A stretch of 59,366 bases of DNA from a bacterium HR17 (GCA_002898575.1 BEHT01000022.1:1-59366), one strand, 5' to 3'. Numbered from the stretch's first letter, positions 12,323 to 21,180 are shown. The notes: generated from the letters alone by a model not told the origin. Numbers and translations are program-made.

Positions 12323-12356
12323 GTTGGCGGCGGACCGAAAGGAGGCAAAGACCACC

Positions 12357-13226
12357 ATGTCAGTGCCAGAGCGACCACTGGACGAGCAATTGCGCGTCAA
12401 ATTTGACCGCTTGTTGGACTACTTGCGGTCGTTGGAGAGTGTCATTGTGGCTTTTTCGGGCGGTGTGGATTCCACTTTTTTGGCAAAGGCGGCGCACATG
12501 GCGCTGGGCGAAAACGCTGTCGCGGTGACCGCCCGCTCGCCGTCCTACCCCAAAGCCGAGCTGGACGAAGCCGTCCGCCTCGCCCAAGACATCGGCATCC
12601 GCCACTTGCTCATTGACACCGAGGAAGTCTACGACCCCAACTACGCCGCCAACCCTGCGAATCGCTGCTACTTTTGCAAGTCGGAACTGTTCAGCAAGTT
12701 GGAGCCATTAGCGCGACAGTTGGGGGTCAAGCACATCGTCTATGGCGCCATCGTTGATGACTTGAGCGATTTCCGTCCCGGCTTGCAAGCTGCCAAAGAG
12801 CATGGGGCAAAAGCGCCGTTGGCGGAGTTGGGCTTCACTAAGACGGAAATTCGCCAATTGTCCCGTTGGCTGGGGTTGCCGACTTGGGACAAACCGTCCT
12901 TCGCGTGTCTGTCATCGCGCTTCCCTTACGGGACACCCATCACACCCGAGAAACTGCGGCAAGTGGAGGAGGCGGAGGACTTTTTGCGCCAGCATGGGTT
13001 TCGCGCCTTTCGCGTTCGCCACCACGGTAGCATCGCCCGCATTGAAGTCCCGCCTGAAGAGTTCGCCCGATTCCTTGACCCTGAGTTCCGTTCGGCGCTC
13101 CTTGAGCGCTTCCGTCAAATCGGCTTTTTATTTGTCACGCTGGATTTGGCGGGATTGCGTAGCGGCAGCATGAACGAACTTTTGCCCCTCGCCGTCCGCC
13201 AACCGACGAAAGCGGCAAACGCGTGA
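12357..13226 (+). CDS. larE: LarE-type ATP-dependent sulfur transferase
   Basis: A 289-residue N-type ATP pyrophosphatase. The PP-loop reads VIVAFSGGVDSTFLAKAA, and NRCYFCKSELFSKL contains the cysteine whose sulfur LarE sacrifices when building the lactate racemase nickel-pincer cofactor. Further family motifs are YGAIVDDLSDFRPGLQAA and PSFACLSSRFPYGTPIT; the latter resembles the extra Cys seen in iron-sulfur LarE forms. The start at ATG 12357 follows GGAGG. No larA, larB or larC is in the window, so the cofactor user must be elsewhere or the enzyme has another sulfur acceptor. Its stop overlaps the start of the next gene (GTGA). Confidence 0.92.
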   Translation: MSVPERPLDEQLRVKFDRLLDYLRSLESVIVAFSGGVDSTFLAKAAHMALGENAVAVTARSPSYPKAELDEAVRLAQDIGIRHLLIDTEEVYDPNYAANPANRCYFCKSELFSKLEPLARQLGVKHIVYGAIVDDLSDFRPGLQAAKEHGAKAPLAELGFTKTEIRQLSRWLGLPTWDKPSFACLSSRFPYGTPITPEKLRQVEEAEDFLRQHGFRAFRVRHHGSIARIEVPPEEFARFLDPEFRSALLERFRQIGFLFVTLDLAGLRSGSMNELLPLAVRQPTKAANA

Positions 13227-13903
13227 ACGCCTTGGGGGTGCAGACCGTGCGGGAAATCAACCGCCGCCGTTTCCTGTTGGCGAGCGCTGGCAGTTTGGGT
13301 TGGCTGACTTTGTCCGCTCAAAGCCCATCGCCACGCGACCGCGCGGAAACGATTGAACCGCTGCTGCGGGAACTGGAAACGATGCGGGCGCAATTTGCCA
13401 ATGTGCCCCGCAGCGACGGACAATTCCTCAACCTATTGGTCAAAGCCTCGCGGGCAAAACGCGTGCTGGAAGTCGGCACTTCCAACGGCTACTCTGCCAT
13501 CTGGCTGAGTCTGGCGCTGGAAGAGACGGACGGGCATTTGACGACGATTGAGATTTTGCCTGAACGGGTCAAACTGGCGAAGGAGAACCTCAAGCGAGCG
13601 GGCTTAGCGCACCGCGTCACTTTCCTGCAAGGCGACGCCCACCAAATCGTCCCGACCCTTAAAGGTCCGTTTGACTTCGTGTTTTTGGACGCTGACAAAG
13701 GACGCGAACGCGACTATTTCGGCTACCTGTATCCCGACAAACTGCCCAAGGGTAGCCTGCTGGTCGTTCACAACGCCATTCGCTTCCGCAAAGTCATGCA
13801 GCCCTTTTTGGACCTCATCGCCCGACACCCCGAATTTGACAGCCTGATCGTCAGCACGACGCTGGACGACGGCTTCTCCGTCAACTACCGCCGAAAGGGG
13901 TAA
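13223..13903 (+). CDS. Class I SAM-dependent O-methyltransferase with Tat-like N-terminus
   Basis: A 226-residue protein of the COMT/caffeoyl-CoA methyltransferase fold. The SAM-binding motif VLEVGTSNGYSAIWL, the acidic ribose contact TTIEILPERV and FDFVFLDADKGRERD are clear. Ahead of the catalytic domain is NRRRFLLASAGSLGWLTLSAQ. It has a twin-arginine and hydrophobic-stretch pattern, so it is predicted to be exported or membrane-held, which is odd for an enzyme needing cytoplasmic SAM. GTG 13223 overlaps the larE stop, implying coupled translation. The substrate is unknown. Confidence 0.85.
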   Translation: MNALGVQTVREINRRRFLLASAGSLGWLTLSAQSPSPRDRAETIEPLLRELETMRAQFANVPRSDGQFLNLLVKASRAKRVLEVGTSNGYSAIWLSLALEETDGHLTTIEILPERVKLAKENLKRAGLAHRVTFLQGDAHQIVPTLKGPFDFVFLDADKGRERDYFGYLYPDKLPKGSLLVVHNAIRFRKVMQPFLDLIARHPEFDSLIVSTTLDDGFSVNYRRKG

Positions 13904-13910
13904 TGCGGCT

Positions 13911-14612
13911 TTGGAAACCATGCCCGTGCGGGCGTTAATTTTTGACTTTGACGGCGTGCTGGTAGATAGCGAACGGATACAGTTTGAAGCGCTGCAAGTG
14001 GCGTTGCGTGAGGTGGGGTTGACCCTTGCGTGGGACGACTATCGCGCCATCGGCATCGGGTTGCCCGACCGCGATGCGGTGCGGCTGGCGTTGCAACGCC
14101 GCGGCACGAACGACCCGAAACTGGTGGACAAAGTGTTGGCGCGCAAGACGGCGCTTTACGACGCGTGGCTGACGGAGCGCGTGAAAGCCTCCGACGGGAT
14201 GGCGAACATCGTGCGGGCATTGGCGCAACGCTTTGTTTTGGCGATCGCGTCGGGGGCGATGCGCCACCAAATTGAAGCGGTGCTGCAGCGGGAAGGCGTG
14301 CGAGAGTGCTTTGCTGTCATCGTTAGCCATGACGATTACGAGCGCGGCAAACCCGACCCGACACCCTTTTTGCTGGCATTAGAACGGTTAAACGAAGGCG
14401 TGCAACCGCCGTTGCGCCCCCATGAATGTGTCGTTGTGGAAGATGCGCCTGCCGGCGTCCAAGCGGCGCGGGCGGCTGGGATGCGGTGCGTGGCGGTCAC
14501 GACCTACTTTGAGGCGACGGAGTTGTGCGGTGCCGATGTCGTCATCGGTCATTTCGCTGATTTGCTGCAGCCTAAGGTGTGGGAGCGTTTGGGCATGCCA
14601 CCATTGTTGTGA
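13911..14612 (+). CDS. HAD-superfamily hydrolase, beta-phosphoglucomutase-like
   Basis: A 233-residue protein with the nucleophile motif FDFDGVLVDSE, a helical cap, motif II IASGAMR, and motif IV VVVEDAPAGVQAARAAGM. These fit sugar-phosphate phosphatases and beta-phosphoglucomutases. The start could be TTG 13911 (AAGGGG 10 nt upstream) or ATG 13920, which gives MPVRALIFDFDG; the sequence does not decide. It lies 7 nt after the methyltransferase gene and is probably in the same operon. The substrate is not predictable. Confidence 0.87.
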   Translation: METMPVRALIFDFDGVLVDSERIQFEALQVALREVGLTLAWDDYRAIGIGLPDRDAVRLALQRRGTNDPKLVDKVLARKTALYDAWLTERVKASDGMANIVRALAQRFVLAIASGAMRHQIEAVLQREGVRECFAVIVSHDDYERGKPDPTPFLLALERLNEGVQPPLRPHECVVVEDAPAGVQAARAAGMRCVAVTTYFEATELCGADVVIGHFADLLQPKVWERLGMPPLL

Positions 14613-14677
14613 TCAGGCGGGTGGGCTCTGCGCCCACCGACCGCAAATCTCCAGCGCACCGATATGGGTGGTGCCTG

Positions 14678-15397
14678 ATGGCGGAAGCGGCGACAATCGT
14701 TACGCCTGAACAGGTCAAGGAAAACTTGCGCCAAGTGCAAGGGCGTATCGCGGCAGCGGCGCAGCGGGTCGGGCGCGACCCAGCGGAAATCGTTTTGGTC
14801 GGGGCGACCAAATCGGTGGATGTAGACCGTATCCGCGCCGCTGTTGAGGCGGGCTTGCAGCACATCGGCGAAAACTACGCCCAAGAGGCGTGGGCGAAGT
14901 ATCAGCAAATCGGCGACGCTGTCACTTGGCACTTTATCGGGCGACTGCAAACCAACAAAGCAAAATTGGTCGTGCGGTTTTGCCGCTTCGTTCAGTCGCT
15001 GGACCGTTACGCGCTGGCGGAGGAATTGAACAAGCGGGCAGCACAATTGGGGCGGGTCGTGGAATGCTTGGTGGAAGTCAACATCGGCTGCGAGGTGACC
15101 AAGGGCGGCGTCCCACCCGATGCCGTGGCGGATTTCGTGCGGCAAGTAACGGTGTTGCCAAATTTGCGCGTCGTCGGGTTGATGGCGATGCCGCCGTTTT
15201 GCCCTGACCCAAACGATTGTCGCCCTTACTTTCGGGCGATGGGCGCACTCTTTGAACGGTTGCAAAAAGTGGTGGGCGCACCGCTGCGTTACTTGTCCAT
15301 GGGCATGAGCCATGATTTTGAGGTGGCAATTGAGGAAGGCGCCAACATGGTGCGGATTGGCACGGCGCTTTTCGGTCCGCGCCCACTGACGAGGTGA
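14678..15397 (+). CDS. YggS/PLPBP-family pyridoxal-phosphate homeostasis protein
   Basis: A 239-residue single-domain alanine-racemase-like barrel. ILVGATKSVDVDRIRAA carries the PLP-binding lysine (the usual AVSK is ATKS here). It is followed by the family signatures HIGENYAQEAWAKY, WHFIGRLQTNKAK, and the phosphate-binding end SMGMSHDFEVAIEEGANMVRIGTALFG. These proteins buffer PLP and influence amino-acid pools. ATG 14678 has GGGTGGTG upstream; the open frame further upstream is not convincing. In Firmicutes and cyanobacteria the gene precedes sepF, as here, so it belongs to the division cluster through 16625. Confidence 0.93.
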   Translation: MAEAATIVTPEQVKENLRQVQGRIAAAAQRVGRDPAEIVLVGATKSVDVDRIRAAVEAGLQHIGENYAQEAWAKYQQIGDAVTWHFIGRLQTNKAKLVVRFCRFVQSLDRYALAEELNKRAAQLGRVVECLVEVNIGCEVTKGGVPPDAVADFVRQVTVLPNLRVVGLMAMPPFCPDPNDCRPYFRAMGALFERLQKVVGAPLRYLSMGMSHDFEVAIEEGANMVRIGTALFGPRPLTR

Positions 15398-15404
15398 AAC
15401 GGTG

Positions 15405-15860
15405 ATGGGATGGCTAGCACGCTTGCCCCGATGGTTTCATTTCGGCGATGAGGTAGAGGAGGCAGGTGACCCCGACGGCGTGGCGGAAGCATCCGCCCGC
15501 GAGGGCGTGCTCGCTAAGTGGCGGGTCGTGCGGGGCAAACGCTCTTCGGTCTTTGGGATCGCACCCCGCAAGTTGGACGACGCGGTCAAAGCGGCGGATA
15601 AGTTGATGGAGGGACGGGCGGTGTTCGTCAACCTACAGCACATTGACGCCGCCAAAGCCCAGCGCATCGTGGACATCTTGGCGGGTGTCACCTACGCTTT
15701 GCGAGGCACCTGCTTTCAAGTCGGGCGCCGGCTGTTTTGGTTCGTCCCGCCCAGCGTCGGCGCCGAGTGGGACGAGGAAACGGTCAAGGCGATCGCCACC
15801 CTTTTCACGGAAGTCAACGACACCGCTACCGACAACGATGCCCTGCACTTTGCGAGGTGA
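15405..15860 (+). CDS. sepF: SepF-like cell division protein
   Basis: A 151-residue protein. The N-terminus MGWLARLPRWFHFG is an amphipathic membrane-binding segment. A short acidic linker follows, then the SepF core from about residue 55: APRKLDDAVKAADKLMEGRAVFVNLQHIDAAKAQRIVDILAG read in two parts. SepF ties FtsZ polymers to the membrane and can stand in for FtsA. ATG 15405 has GAGGTG 8 nt upstream and is preferred to GTG 15402. Gene order yggS-sepF-yggT-divIVA matches the conserved ylm cluster. Confidence 0.92.
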   Translation: MGWLARLPRWFHFGDEVEEAGDPDGVAEASAREGVLAKWRVVRGKRSSVFGIAPRKLDDAVKAADKLMEGRAVFVNLQHIDAAKAQRIVDILAGVTYALRGTCFQVGRRLFWFVPPSVGAEWDEETVKAIATLFTEVNDTATDNDALHFAR

Positions 15861-15863
15861 CCG

Positions 15864-16139
15864 GTGTCTATGACCGCGTTGATCTGGCTCATCCACTTGG
15901 CGTTGAATGTGCTGTTTTTGCTCCTGTTAGCGCGATGTGTGATTTCATGGGTGCGTCCGTCCCATTACCATCCTGTCGTGCGCTGGGTTGAAGATGTGAC
16001 CGAGCCGCTGTTGCGCCCCATCCGCAACATCTTGCCGCCTTGGAAAACTTGGGGCATTGACTTTTCACCGTTGATCGTGTTGGTGCTGGCAAACATTGCC
16101 GCCCGTGTGCTGATCAGTTTGCTTGCGGGGATAGGGTGA
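15864..16139 (+). CDS. YggT/YlmG-family membrane protein
   Basis: A 91-residue protein with two membrane helices (ALIWLIHLALNVLFLLLLARCVISW and the C-terminal LIVLVLANIAARVLISLL, both shortened here). Between them is the family motif EPLLRPIRNILPP. YlmG proteins sit in the division cluster and affect membrane or nucleoid organisation. It begins at GTG 15864, 3 nt after the sepF stop, and is followed by divIVA 9 nt downstream. Confidence 0.9.
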   Translation: MSMTALIWLIHLALNVLFLLLLARCVISWVRPSHYHPVVRWVEDVTEPLLRPIRNILPPWKTWGIDFSPLIVLVLANIAARVLISLLAGIG

Positions 16140-16148
16140 GCCCGCGTG

Positions 16149-16625
16149 ATGCTGACCCCACCAGAAATCCTGCGCCGTCGGTTTCGGCGCCGGTTGTTGG
16201 GTTACTCCGTGCGGGAAGTGCAGGAGTTTTTGCACGAAGTCAGCGAGACCGTGCGGGCACTGTTGGAGGAGAACCGCTGGCTACAAGAAGAACGCGAGCG
16301 GCTGTCGGAGCGGCTCCAGAGTTACGAGGCGTTGGAACGGCATCTAAAAGACGCCATCGTCGTCGCTGAACGCATCGCTGAAGAGGTGAAGCAAACGGCA
16401 CGGCGCGAAGCCGACCTCATCGTCGCCCAAGCCCGCCAGGATGCGGCGCGGTTGCGCGAAGAGGCGGAACGCGAGGTCTGTCGCGCCCTGTCGGAAGTAG
16501 AGCGCTTGCGCCAATTGCGCCAACGCTTGGAGACGGAACTACGCCATTTGCTGCAAACCTACTTGGAGTTGCTGGAACAAGCCGCTCCCCTAGCTGCCTC
16601 GGATGCGTCGGACGCATCTTCGTAA
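16149..16625 (+). CDS. divIVA: DivIVA-domain coiled-coil protein
   Basis: A 158-residue protein. MLTPPEILRRRFRRRLLGYSVREVQEFL (in two parts) matches the DivIVA N-terminal lipid-binding domain with its Y-S-x-x-E-V-x-x-F-L pattern. The rest is a charged heptad coiled coil (LLEENRWLQEERERLSERL; AEEVKQTARREADLIVAQA). It should localise to curved membrane at the septum or poles and recruit partners. ATG 16149 is 9 nt from GGGTGA; GTG 16146 is possible. It is the last gene of the division cluster. The C-terminal tail is Ala/Ser/Asp-rich. Confidence 0.88.
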   Translation: MLTPPEILRRRFRRRLLGYSVREVQEFLHEVSETVRALLEENRWLQEERERLSERLQSYEALERHLKDAIVVAERIAEEVKQTARREADLIVAQARQDAARLREEAEREVCRALSEVERLRQLRQRLETELRHLLQTYLELLEQAAPLAASDASDASS

Positions 16626-16729
16626 ACGCGCAGCGGTCGCATAATTTAGCCTTGCTTTTGCGCCGCGCGTTCTGACATCCAACGCGGTGAACCTTGGCAA
16701 AAAGAAGCCCTTGAACGGAGGTGGCTTCC

Positions 16730-17791
16730 GTGTCGGTTGGTGAAGGTGTTCGTGTGGGGCTCATCGGTGTCGGCGGTATCGCCCAGGCTGCCCATTTGCC
16801 TAACTTACGGGCATTAGGGACTTCCGTAGTCGCCGTCGCTGACGCGGTCGCCGAACGAGCGCGACAAGCCGCCCAGCAATACGGTGTCCCCCACGCTTAT
16901 GACGACTACCGCGCGTTGCTGAAGCGGGACGATGTCGACGCCGTTATCGTCGCCGTCCCGACTTACTTGCACTATCCCGTCGTCACCGCCGCGCTGAAGG
17001 CGGGCAAGCATGTTTTATGCGAAAAGCCGCCCGCAATGAACGAGCGCGAAGCGGAACGCATGGCGGAACTCAGCGAGCAGCAAGGCTTGGTGTTGATGTA
17101 TGCGTTGCAGATGCGCTATCGCCGCGACAGCCAAGCCTTGAAGCAGTTGATTGAGCGGGGTGAACTGGGCGAGGTGTACTTGGGACGGGCTGTTTACCTG
17201 CGCCGACGAGGGGCACCTGCCGGTTGGTTCACCCGTAAATCCCAATCGGGCGGCGGTCCGCTACTGGACATCGGGGTGCATGTCATTGACCTGACTTGGT
17301 GGCTGATGGGCAAGCCGCAACCGGTCAGCGCCGCCGGCTTCACTTTCCAAAAAATCGGCGCCAAAGGCGTCCGTTTAGACCGCGGTTGGCATCCTGCCGA
17401 TGTGCGGGAGCGACGGGAGCAGGAGGTCGTTTACGAAGTGGAAGATTACGCGGGTGGGTTTATCCGCTTTGACAACGGTGCAGTGCTGCTCTTTGAAGTG
17501 TCGTGGCAACTCAACGACAAAGAGCGCTGGGGCAGCACCGTTTGTGGGACGAAAGCGGGCGCATCGCTGCCGCCGCCGGAACTTTACACCGAGGTGTTGG
17601 GCGAAGGCGTGACGGTCAACTTGCGCGTGGACGAGGGCAACGCCTACCAAGAGGAGATGCGCGAGTTTCTCTCGTGCATTAAGGAGAAGCGTCAACCGCT
17701 GACCAACGCTCGCGACGGCGTGACCGTGATGAAGATGCTGACGGCACTCTACCGCTCCGCTGAGCAGGGCAAGGAAGTCAGCATCAAGTAG
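16730..17791 (+). CDS. Gfo/Idh/MocA-family oxidoreductase
   Basis: A 353-residue NAD(P)-dependent sugar dehydrogenase-type protein. The Rossmann motif VGLIGVGGIAQAAHLPNL and the EKP motif HVLCEKPPAMNEREAERM are typical. The C-terminal half has the family beta-sheet with GGGPLLDIGVHVIDLTWWLMG, whose Asp-Gly-His triad bears the catalytic residues. GTG 16730 is chosen for GGAGGTG 6 nt upstream. There are no sugar-pathway neighbours, so the substrate is unknown. A strong intrinsic terminator follows the stop at once. Confidence 0.92.
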   Translation: MSVGEGVRVGLIGVGGIAQAAHLPNLRALGTSVVAVADAVAERARQAAQQYGVPHAYDDYRALLKRDDVDAVIVAVPTYLHYPVVTAALKAGKHVLCEKPPAMNEREAERMAELSEQQGLVLMYALQMRYRRDSQALKQLIERGELGEVYLGRAVYLRRRGAPAGWFTRKSQSGGGPLLDIGVHVIDLTWWLMGKPQPVSAAGFTFQKIGAKGVRLDRGWHPADVRERREQEVVYEVEDYAGGFIRFDNGAVLLFEVSWQLNDKERWGSTVCGTKAGASLPPPELYTEVLGEGVTVNLRVDEGNAYQEEMREFLSCIKEKRQPLTNARDGVTVMKMLTALYRSAEQGKEVSIK

Positions 17792-17825
17792 GGGGGTGCA
17801 GTGCCCTGCACCCCCTTTCGTTTTT
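17792..17825 (+). terminator. Intrinsic terminator after the oxidoreductase gene
   Basis: Perfect 10-bp stem GGGGGTGCAG (17792-17801) / CTGCACCCCC (17806-17815) with a TGCC loop, followed by TTTCGTTTTT. It begins 1 nt after the stop codon and separates this unit from the convergent phoU gene. Confidence 0.92.
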
Positions 17826-17835
17826 GTGGGGGCGT

Positions 17836-18531
17836 TTAAGGCGTCGGTTCTTCACGGCTGCGGTGGCTGCGGGCGAGTTGCTCCAAGCGTCCCGTCTCCA
17901 TGTAGTAAACGCGCTCCGCCATATTGGTAGCGTGGTCGGCGATGCGCTCCAAAAAGTAGGCGGCAAAAAGCAAGTAAGTTGCCTGCTCCACCAGCGATGG
18001 GTCGCGCTTCATGTAGTCCACCAACTCCGCGAACAGGCTCTCATAAAGGTCGTCCACTTGGTCGTCGTCACGGCAGACCTGAATGGCTAACTCGATGTCG
18101 CGGTTGACATACGCTTGTAAGGCGTTGTGGACCATATTCAGCGCCAATTGGGCGAGGCGAGGGATGTCCACCAGCGGCTTGAAAAAAGTTTGGCGGGCGA
18201 GGATGCGGGCGAGTTTGGCGATGTCAACGGCGTGGTCGCCGATGCGCTCTAAGTCGGTCACAATCTTCAGCGCCGTCCCGATGAGGCGCAAGTCCCGCGC
18301 CATCGGTTGCTGCAGCGCCAGCAACCGCATCGCCTTCGTCTCAATTTCCACATCCAAATCGTCAGCGATGTCGTCTTCGCGGATGACTTCGTTGGCGAGG
18401 GCGATGTCTTGTGTCGTCAGGGCTTTCATCGCCTTGGCGACGGCACCTTCCACGAACCGCCCCATGCGCAACAAATCGTCCTGCAACTCTTGCAGTTGCT
18501 CCTCAAACGACTTGCGGATGGTGACCGCCAT
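17836..18531 (-). CDS. phoU: Phosphate-signalling regulator PhoU
   Basis: A 231-residue all-helical protein with two PhoU three-helix repeats. The metal-binding signatures are TDLERIGDHAVDIAKLA (about residues 90-107) and ERIADHATNMAERVYYMETG (C-terminal repeat). PhoU restrains the PhoR/PhoB response and the Pst transporter when phosphate is plentiful. It lies 26 nt downstream of pstB on the same strand. The permease and binding-protein genes pstSCA and the phoRB sensor genes are not in this window. Confidence 0.96.
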   Translation of the reverse strand: MAVTIRKSFEEQLQELQDDLLRMGRFVEGAVAKAMKALTTQDIALANEVIREDDIADDLDVEIETKAMRLLALQQPMARDLRLIGTALKIVTDLERIGDHAVDIAKLARILARQTFFKPLVDIPRLAQLALNMVHNALQAYVNRDIELAIQVCRDDDQVDDLYESLFAELVDYMKRDPSLVEQATYLLFAAYFLERIADHATNMAERVYYMETGRLEQLARSHRSREEPTP

Positions 18532-18557
18532 GTCGGTTCGCCCCCTTGCCGACGGTT

Positions 18558-19379
18558 TTAGCCGAACCGCCCCGTGATGTAGGCTTCGGTGCGGGGGTCG
18601 TCGGGCTTGGTGAAAATTTTCTCCGTCGGTCCGAACTCAACCAGTTCGCCGTTCAGGAAAAACGCCGTGAAGTCGGAGATGCGGGCGGCTTGTTGCATGT
18701 TGTGGGTAACGATGACGATGGTGTAACGGCTCTTGAGTTCGTAGAGCAGGTCTTCCAACCGCAAGGTCGCTGTCGGGTCCAACGCCGAGGCGGGTTCGTC
18801 CAGCAAGATGACTTCAGGTTCCACTGCCAACACGCGGGCGATGCACAAACGCTGTTGCTGACCGCCAGAAAGTTCCAGCGCCGAACGGTGCAGACGGTCT
18901 TTCACTTCATCCCACAACGAAGCGTCTTTGAGGGCGCGCTCCACGATTTCTTGCAGGCGGCGTTTGTCGCGGATACCGTGAATGCGCGGACCGTAAGCCA
19001 CATTGTCAAAGATGCTCTTAGGGAAAGGGTTGGGCTTTTGAAAGACCATTCCGACGCGACGGCGCAGCGTGACGACATCCACACCGTTGCCGTAAATGTT
19101 CACACCATCCAGCAAAACCTCGCCTTCCACTCGCACGCCGTCCAACAAGTCGTTCATGCGGTTGAGGCAGCGCAGGAACGACGATTTGCCGCACCCCGAC
19201 GGTCCGATGACAGCGGTGATGCGGTTGGCGTAAATGTCCAAGTTGATGCCCTTGAGGGCGTGAAATGCGCCGTAGTAAAGGTGCAAGTTGCGCGTGCGGA
19301 TTTTAATGGGCGGCGTTTCCGCTATCGGCGTCGGTTCTGTCGCCCGATCTATGACTGGGCGCACCGTCAATTCGCTCAT
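18558..19379 (-). CDS. pstB: Phosphate ABC transporter ATP-binding protein
   Basis: A 273-residue ATPase. Walker [13 protein letters not shown], the PstB-specific Q-loop [17 protein letters not shown], the signature LSGGQQQR, Walker [15 protein letters not shown] and the switch His in [11 protein letters not shown] are all intact. It powers high-affinity phosphate import. A roughly 20-residue N-terminal extension rich in Thr/Pro precedes the ATPase core. ATG 19379 follows a purine-rich GGGGGGACAA. It forms a two-gene unit with phoU; the permease genes must lie elsewhere. Confidence 0.97.
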   Translation of the reverse strand: MSELTVRPVIDRATEPTPIAETPPIKIRTRNLHLYYGAFHALKGINLDIYANRITAVIGPSGCGKSSFLRCLNRMNDLLDGVRVEGEVLLDGVNIYGNGVDVVTLRRRVGMVFQKPNPFPKSIFDNVAYGPRIHGIRDKRRLQEIVERALKDASLWDEVKDRLHRSALELSGGQQQRLCIARVLAVEPEVILLDEPASALDPTATLRLEDLLYELKSRYTIVIVTHNMQQAARISDFTAFFLNGELVEFGPTEKIFTKPDDPRTEAYITGRFG

Positions 19380-19519
19380 CGCTATTGTCCCCCCGCATGG
19401 CAGCGTCGCTATGATTTTAACACCGCATCGCTCGGCGTTGGGCTATCAAGGCGCGCGACGGGTGTAAGTTACGGTAATCGCTGTGCGGTCAGTGCACTTT
19501 GAGCGGGGAGCGACGAAGC

Positions 19520-20269
19520 ATGTTGGAAGCGACTTTTTTGCACTTGCGAGGTATGACGGCAGCGCTGGAGCGCCAACTGTGGGAAGCAGGCATTTCCAGT
19601 TGGCACGATTTTTTAGCGCGCTGTCAAGCGGGCACTCTACCTTTCTCGGTGCGCCCCGAATGGTTGGCGTTAGTGCGCCAATCTATTGCCCAACTGGAAC
19701 GGGGCAATGTGGCGTTTTTCGCCCAACTCTTGCCCGCTGCCGAACATTGGCGCCTTTACGGCGCGTTCCGACACCGCACCGTTTTTCTGGACATTGAGAC
19801 GACGGGTCTGACCGACCGCGACCGCGTGACAGTGGTCGGGTTGTTCTACGGCGAGCGCTACGAGGCGTTCGTGGACGGGCAAAACATGGAGAGGTTGCCC
19901 GACACTTTGCGTCAATTTGCCGTTTTGGTCACCTTTAACGGTGAAGGGTTTGACCTGCCCTTTTTGCGCAAACTGTTTCCGCAGTTGGCGTTGCCACCCG
20001 TGCATTTGGATGTGCGGGCGCTGCTCAAACGGTTGAACATTTACGGCAGCCAAAAAGCCATTGAGGAGCGGTTGGGCTTTGTGCGGCGCGAACCGCTGCG
20101 GGGCATGACAGGCGCCGATGCCGCTTTTCTGTGGGAAGCCTACCTGCGGGGCGAACCGCAGGCGTTGGCGCGGTTGCTGGAATACAACCGCGAGGATGTC
20201 ACCAAACTCAAAGACCTGATGGAGTTCGCCTATCGCGAGTTGTGTCGGCAGTTGGGGTGGTGGCGGTGA
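19520..20269 (+). CDS. YprB-type ribonuclease H-like 3'-5' exonuclease-fold protein
   Basis: A 249-residue protein. The DEDD-type exonuclease motifs are visible: motif I VFLDIETTGLTDRD, motif II VTFNGEGFDLPFL, and motif III LEYNREDVTKLKDLMEFAY with N/R/ED in place. The first 90 residues contain a helix-hairpin-helix-like stretch (LRGMTAALERQLWEAGI). YprB-family proteins occur beside helicases in many bacteria, but none is adjacent here. ATG 19520 has GGGGAG 10 nt upstream. Its stop overlaps the start of the phosphorylase gene by one base. Confidence 0.85.
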   Translation: MLEATFLHLRGMTAALERQLWEAGISSWHDFLARCQAGTLPFSVRPEWLALVRQSIAQLERGNVAFFAQLLPAAEHWRLYGAFRHRTVFLDIETTGLTDRDRVTVVGLFYGERYEAFVDGQNMERLPDTLRQFAVLVTFNGEGFDLPFLRKLFPQLALPPVHLDVRALLKRLNIYGSQKAIEERLGFVRREPLRGMTGADAAFLWEAYLRGEPQALARLLEYNREDVTKLKDLMEFAYRELCRQLGWWR

Positions 20270-21072
20270 TGCGGTTTGGGGTCATCGGTGGTTCAGGTAT
20301 CGCGACATGGGACGCACTGACGGCGACGCGCGAGGTGACGGTTTCAACCCGTTTCGGTGAGGCAACTTGTTACACCGGAGCGTTGGGGCGGAAGGAAGTT
20401 GTCTTTTTGCTGCGGCACGGCAAGGAGCACGCTGTTCCGCCGCACCGCATCAACTACCGCGCCAATGCGCTGGCAATGAAGGCGCTGGGCGTGCAAGCGG
20501 TGTTGGCGACGGCGGCGACGGGCGCGTTGCGCAGCGATCTACCCGTTGGCACTCTGCTTGTCCCCGACCAACTGCTGGATTGGACGCGCCAACGCCCACT
20601 AACGCTGTTTGACGGCGATGGTGCCCCCGTCGTGCATGTGGACTTGACGCAGCCCTTTTGCCCGACCTTGCGCCAGCACTTGAAACGCGCCGCCGAAGAG
20701 TCGGGCATCGCAGTGCGTGACGGCGGTTGCTATGTGTGCGGGGAAGGTCCACGCTACGAGACGGCGTTTGAGGTGCAACTTTTAGCCCGTTGGGGCGGCG
20801 ATGTGGTGGGCATGACGGTGGGCACGGAGGCGACGCTCTTTCGCGAGGCAGAAATTTGCTACGCCATCGTCGCTGTCGTGACCAACTTCGGTGCAGGCAT
20901 CGCACCGCAACTGTTGAGCCACGCGGAAGTGGAAGCGGTGATGGGGCAACAGTTGCCGAAGGTGCTACGCCTTTTTGAGCGCGTCATCGCCGACTACACC
21001 TTTCCCGATTGCCCCTGCCGTCACGCCCTTGACCTTTACGGCGAACCTGCCCGCAAGTGGTTGCTGTCGTAG
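20269..21072 (+). CDS. MTAP/PNP-family phosphorylase, probably S-methyl-5'-thioinosine or 6-oxopurine type
   Basis: A 267-residue nucleoside phosphorylase. The phosphate loop GVIGGSGI, the RHGKEHAVPPHRINYRAN segment, ALGVQAVLATAATGALRSDLPVGTLL, the active-site CGEGPRYET, and GMTVGTEATLFREAEI all match the MTAP family. After the last strand it reads VAVVTNFGAGI. True MTA phosphorylases have Asp (VTDYD) where this protein has Asn, as in enzymes using 6-oxopurines, so methylthioinosine or inosine/guanosine is the more likely substrate. ATG 20269 shares a base with the preceding stop (TGATG). Family assignment is firm; substrate is inferred. Confidence 0.88.
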   Translation: MRFGVIGGSGIATWDALTATREVTVSTRFGEATCYTGALGRKEVVFLLRHGKEHAVPPHRINYRANALAMKALGVQAVLATAATGALRSDLPVGTLLVPDQLLDWTRQRPLTLFDGDGAPVVHVDLTQPFCPTLRQHLKRAAEESGIAVRDGGCYVCGEGPRYETAFEVQLLARWGGDVVGMTVGTEATLFREAEICYAIVAVVTNFGAGIAPQLLSHAEVEAVMGQQLPKVLRLFERVIADYTFPDCPCRHALDLYGEPARKWLLS

Positions 21073-21180
21073 GGCGCCGCTAAGCGGACAGCAGTGTACC
21101 CGCTTGGTGGCAGGGCGAACCGTCCGTCCGCTCTTCTGAGGACGGCAACGGCGGCGACACTCGGAAGGAGGGTCAAAGGT

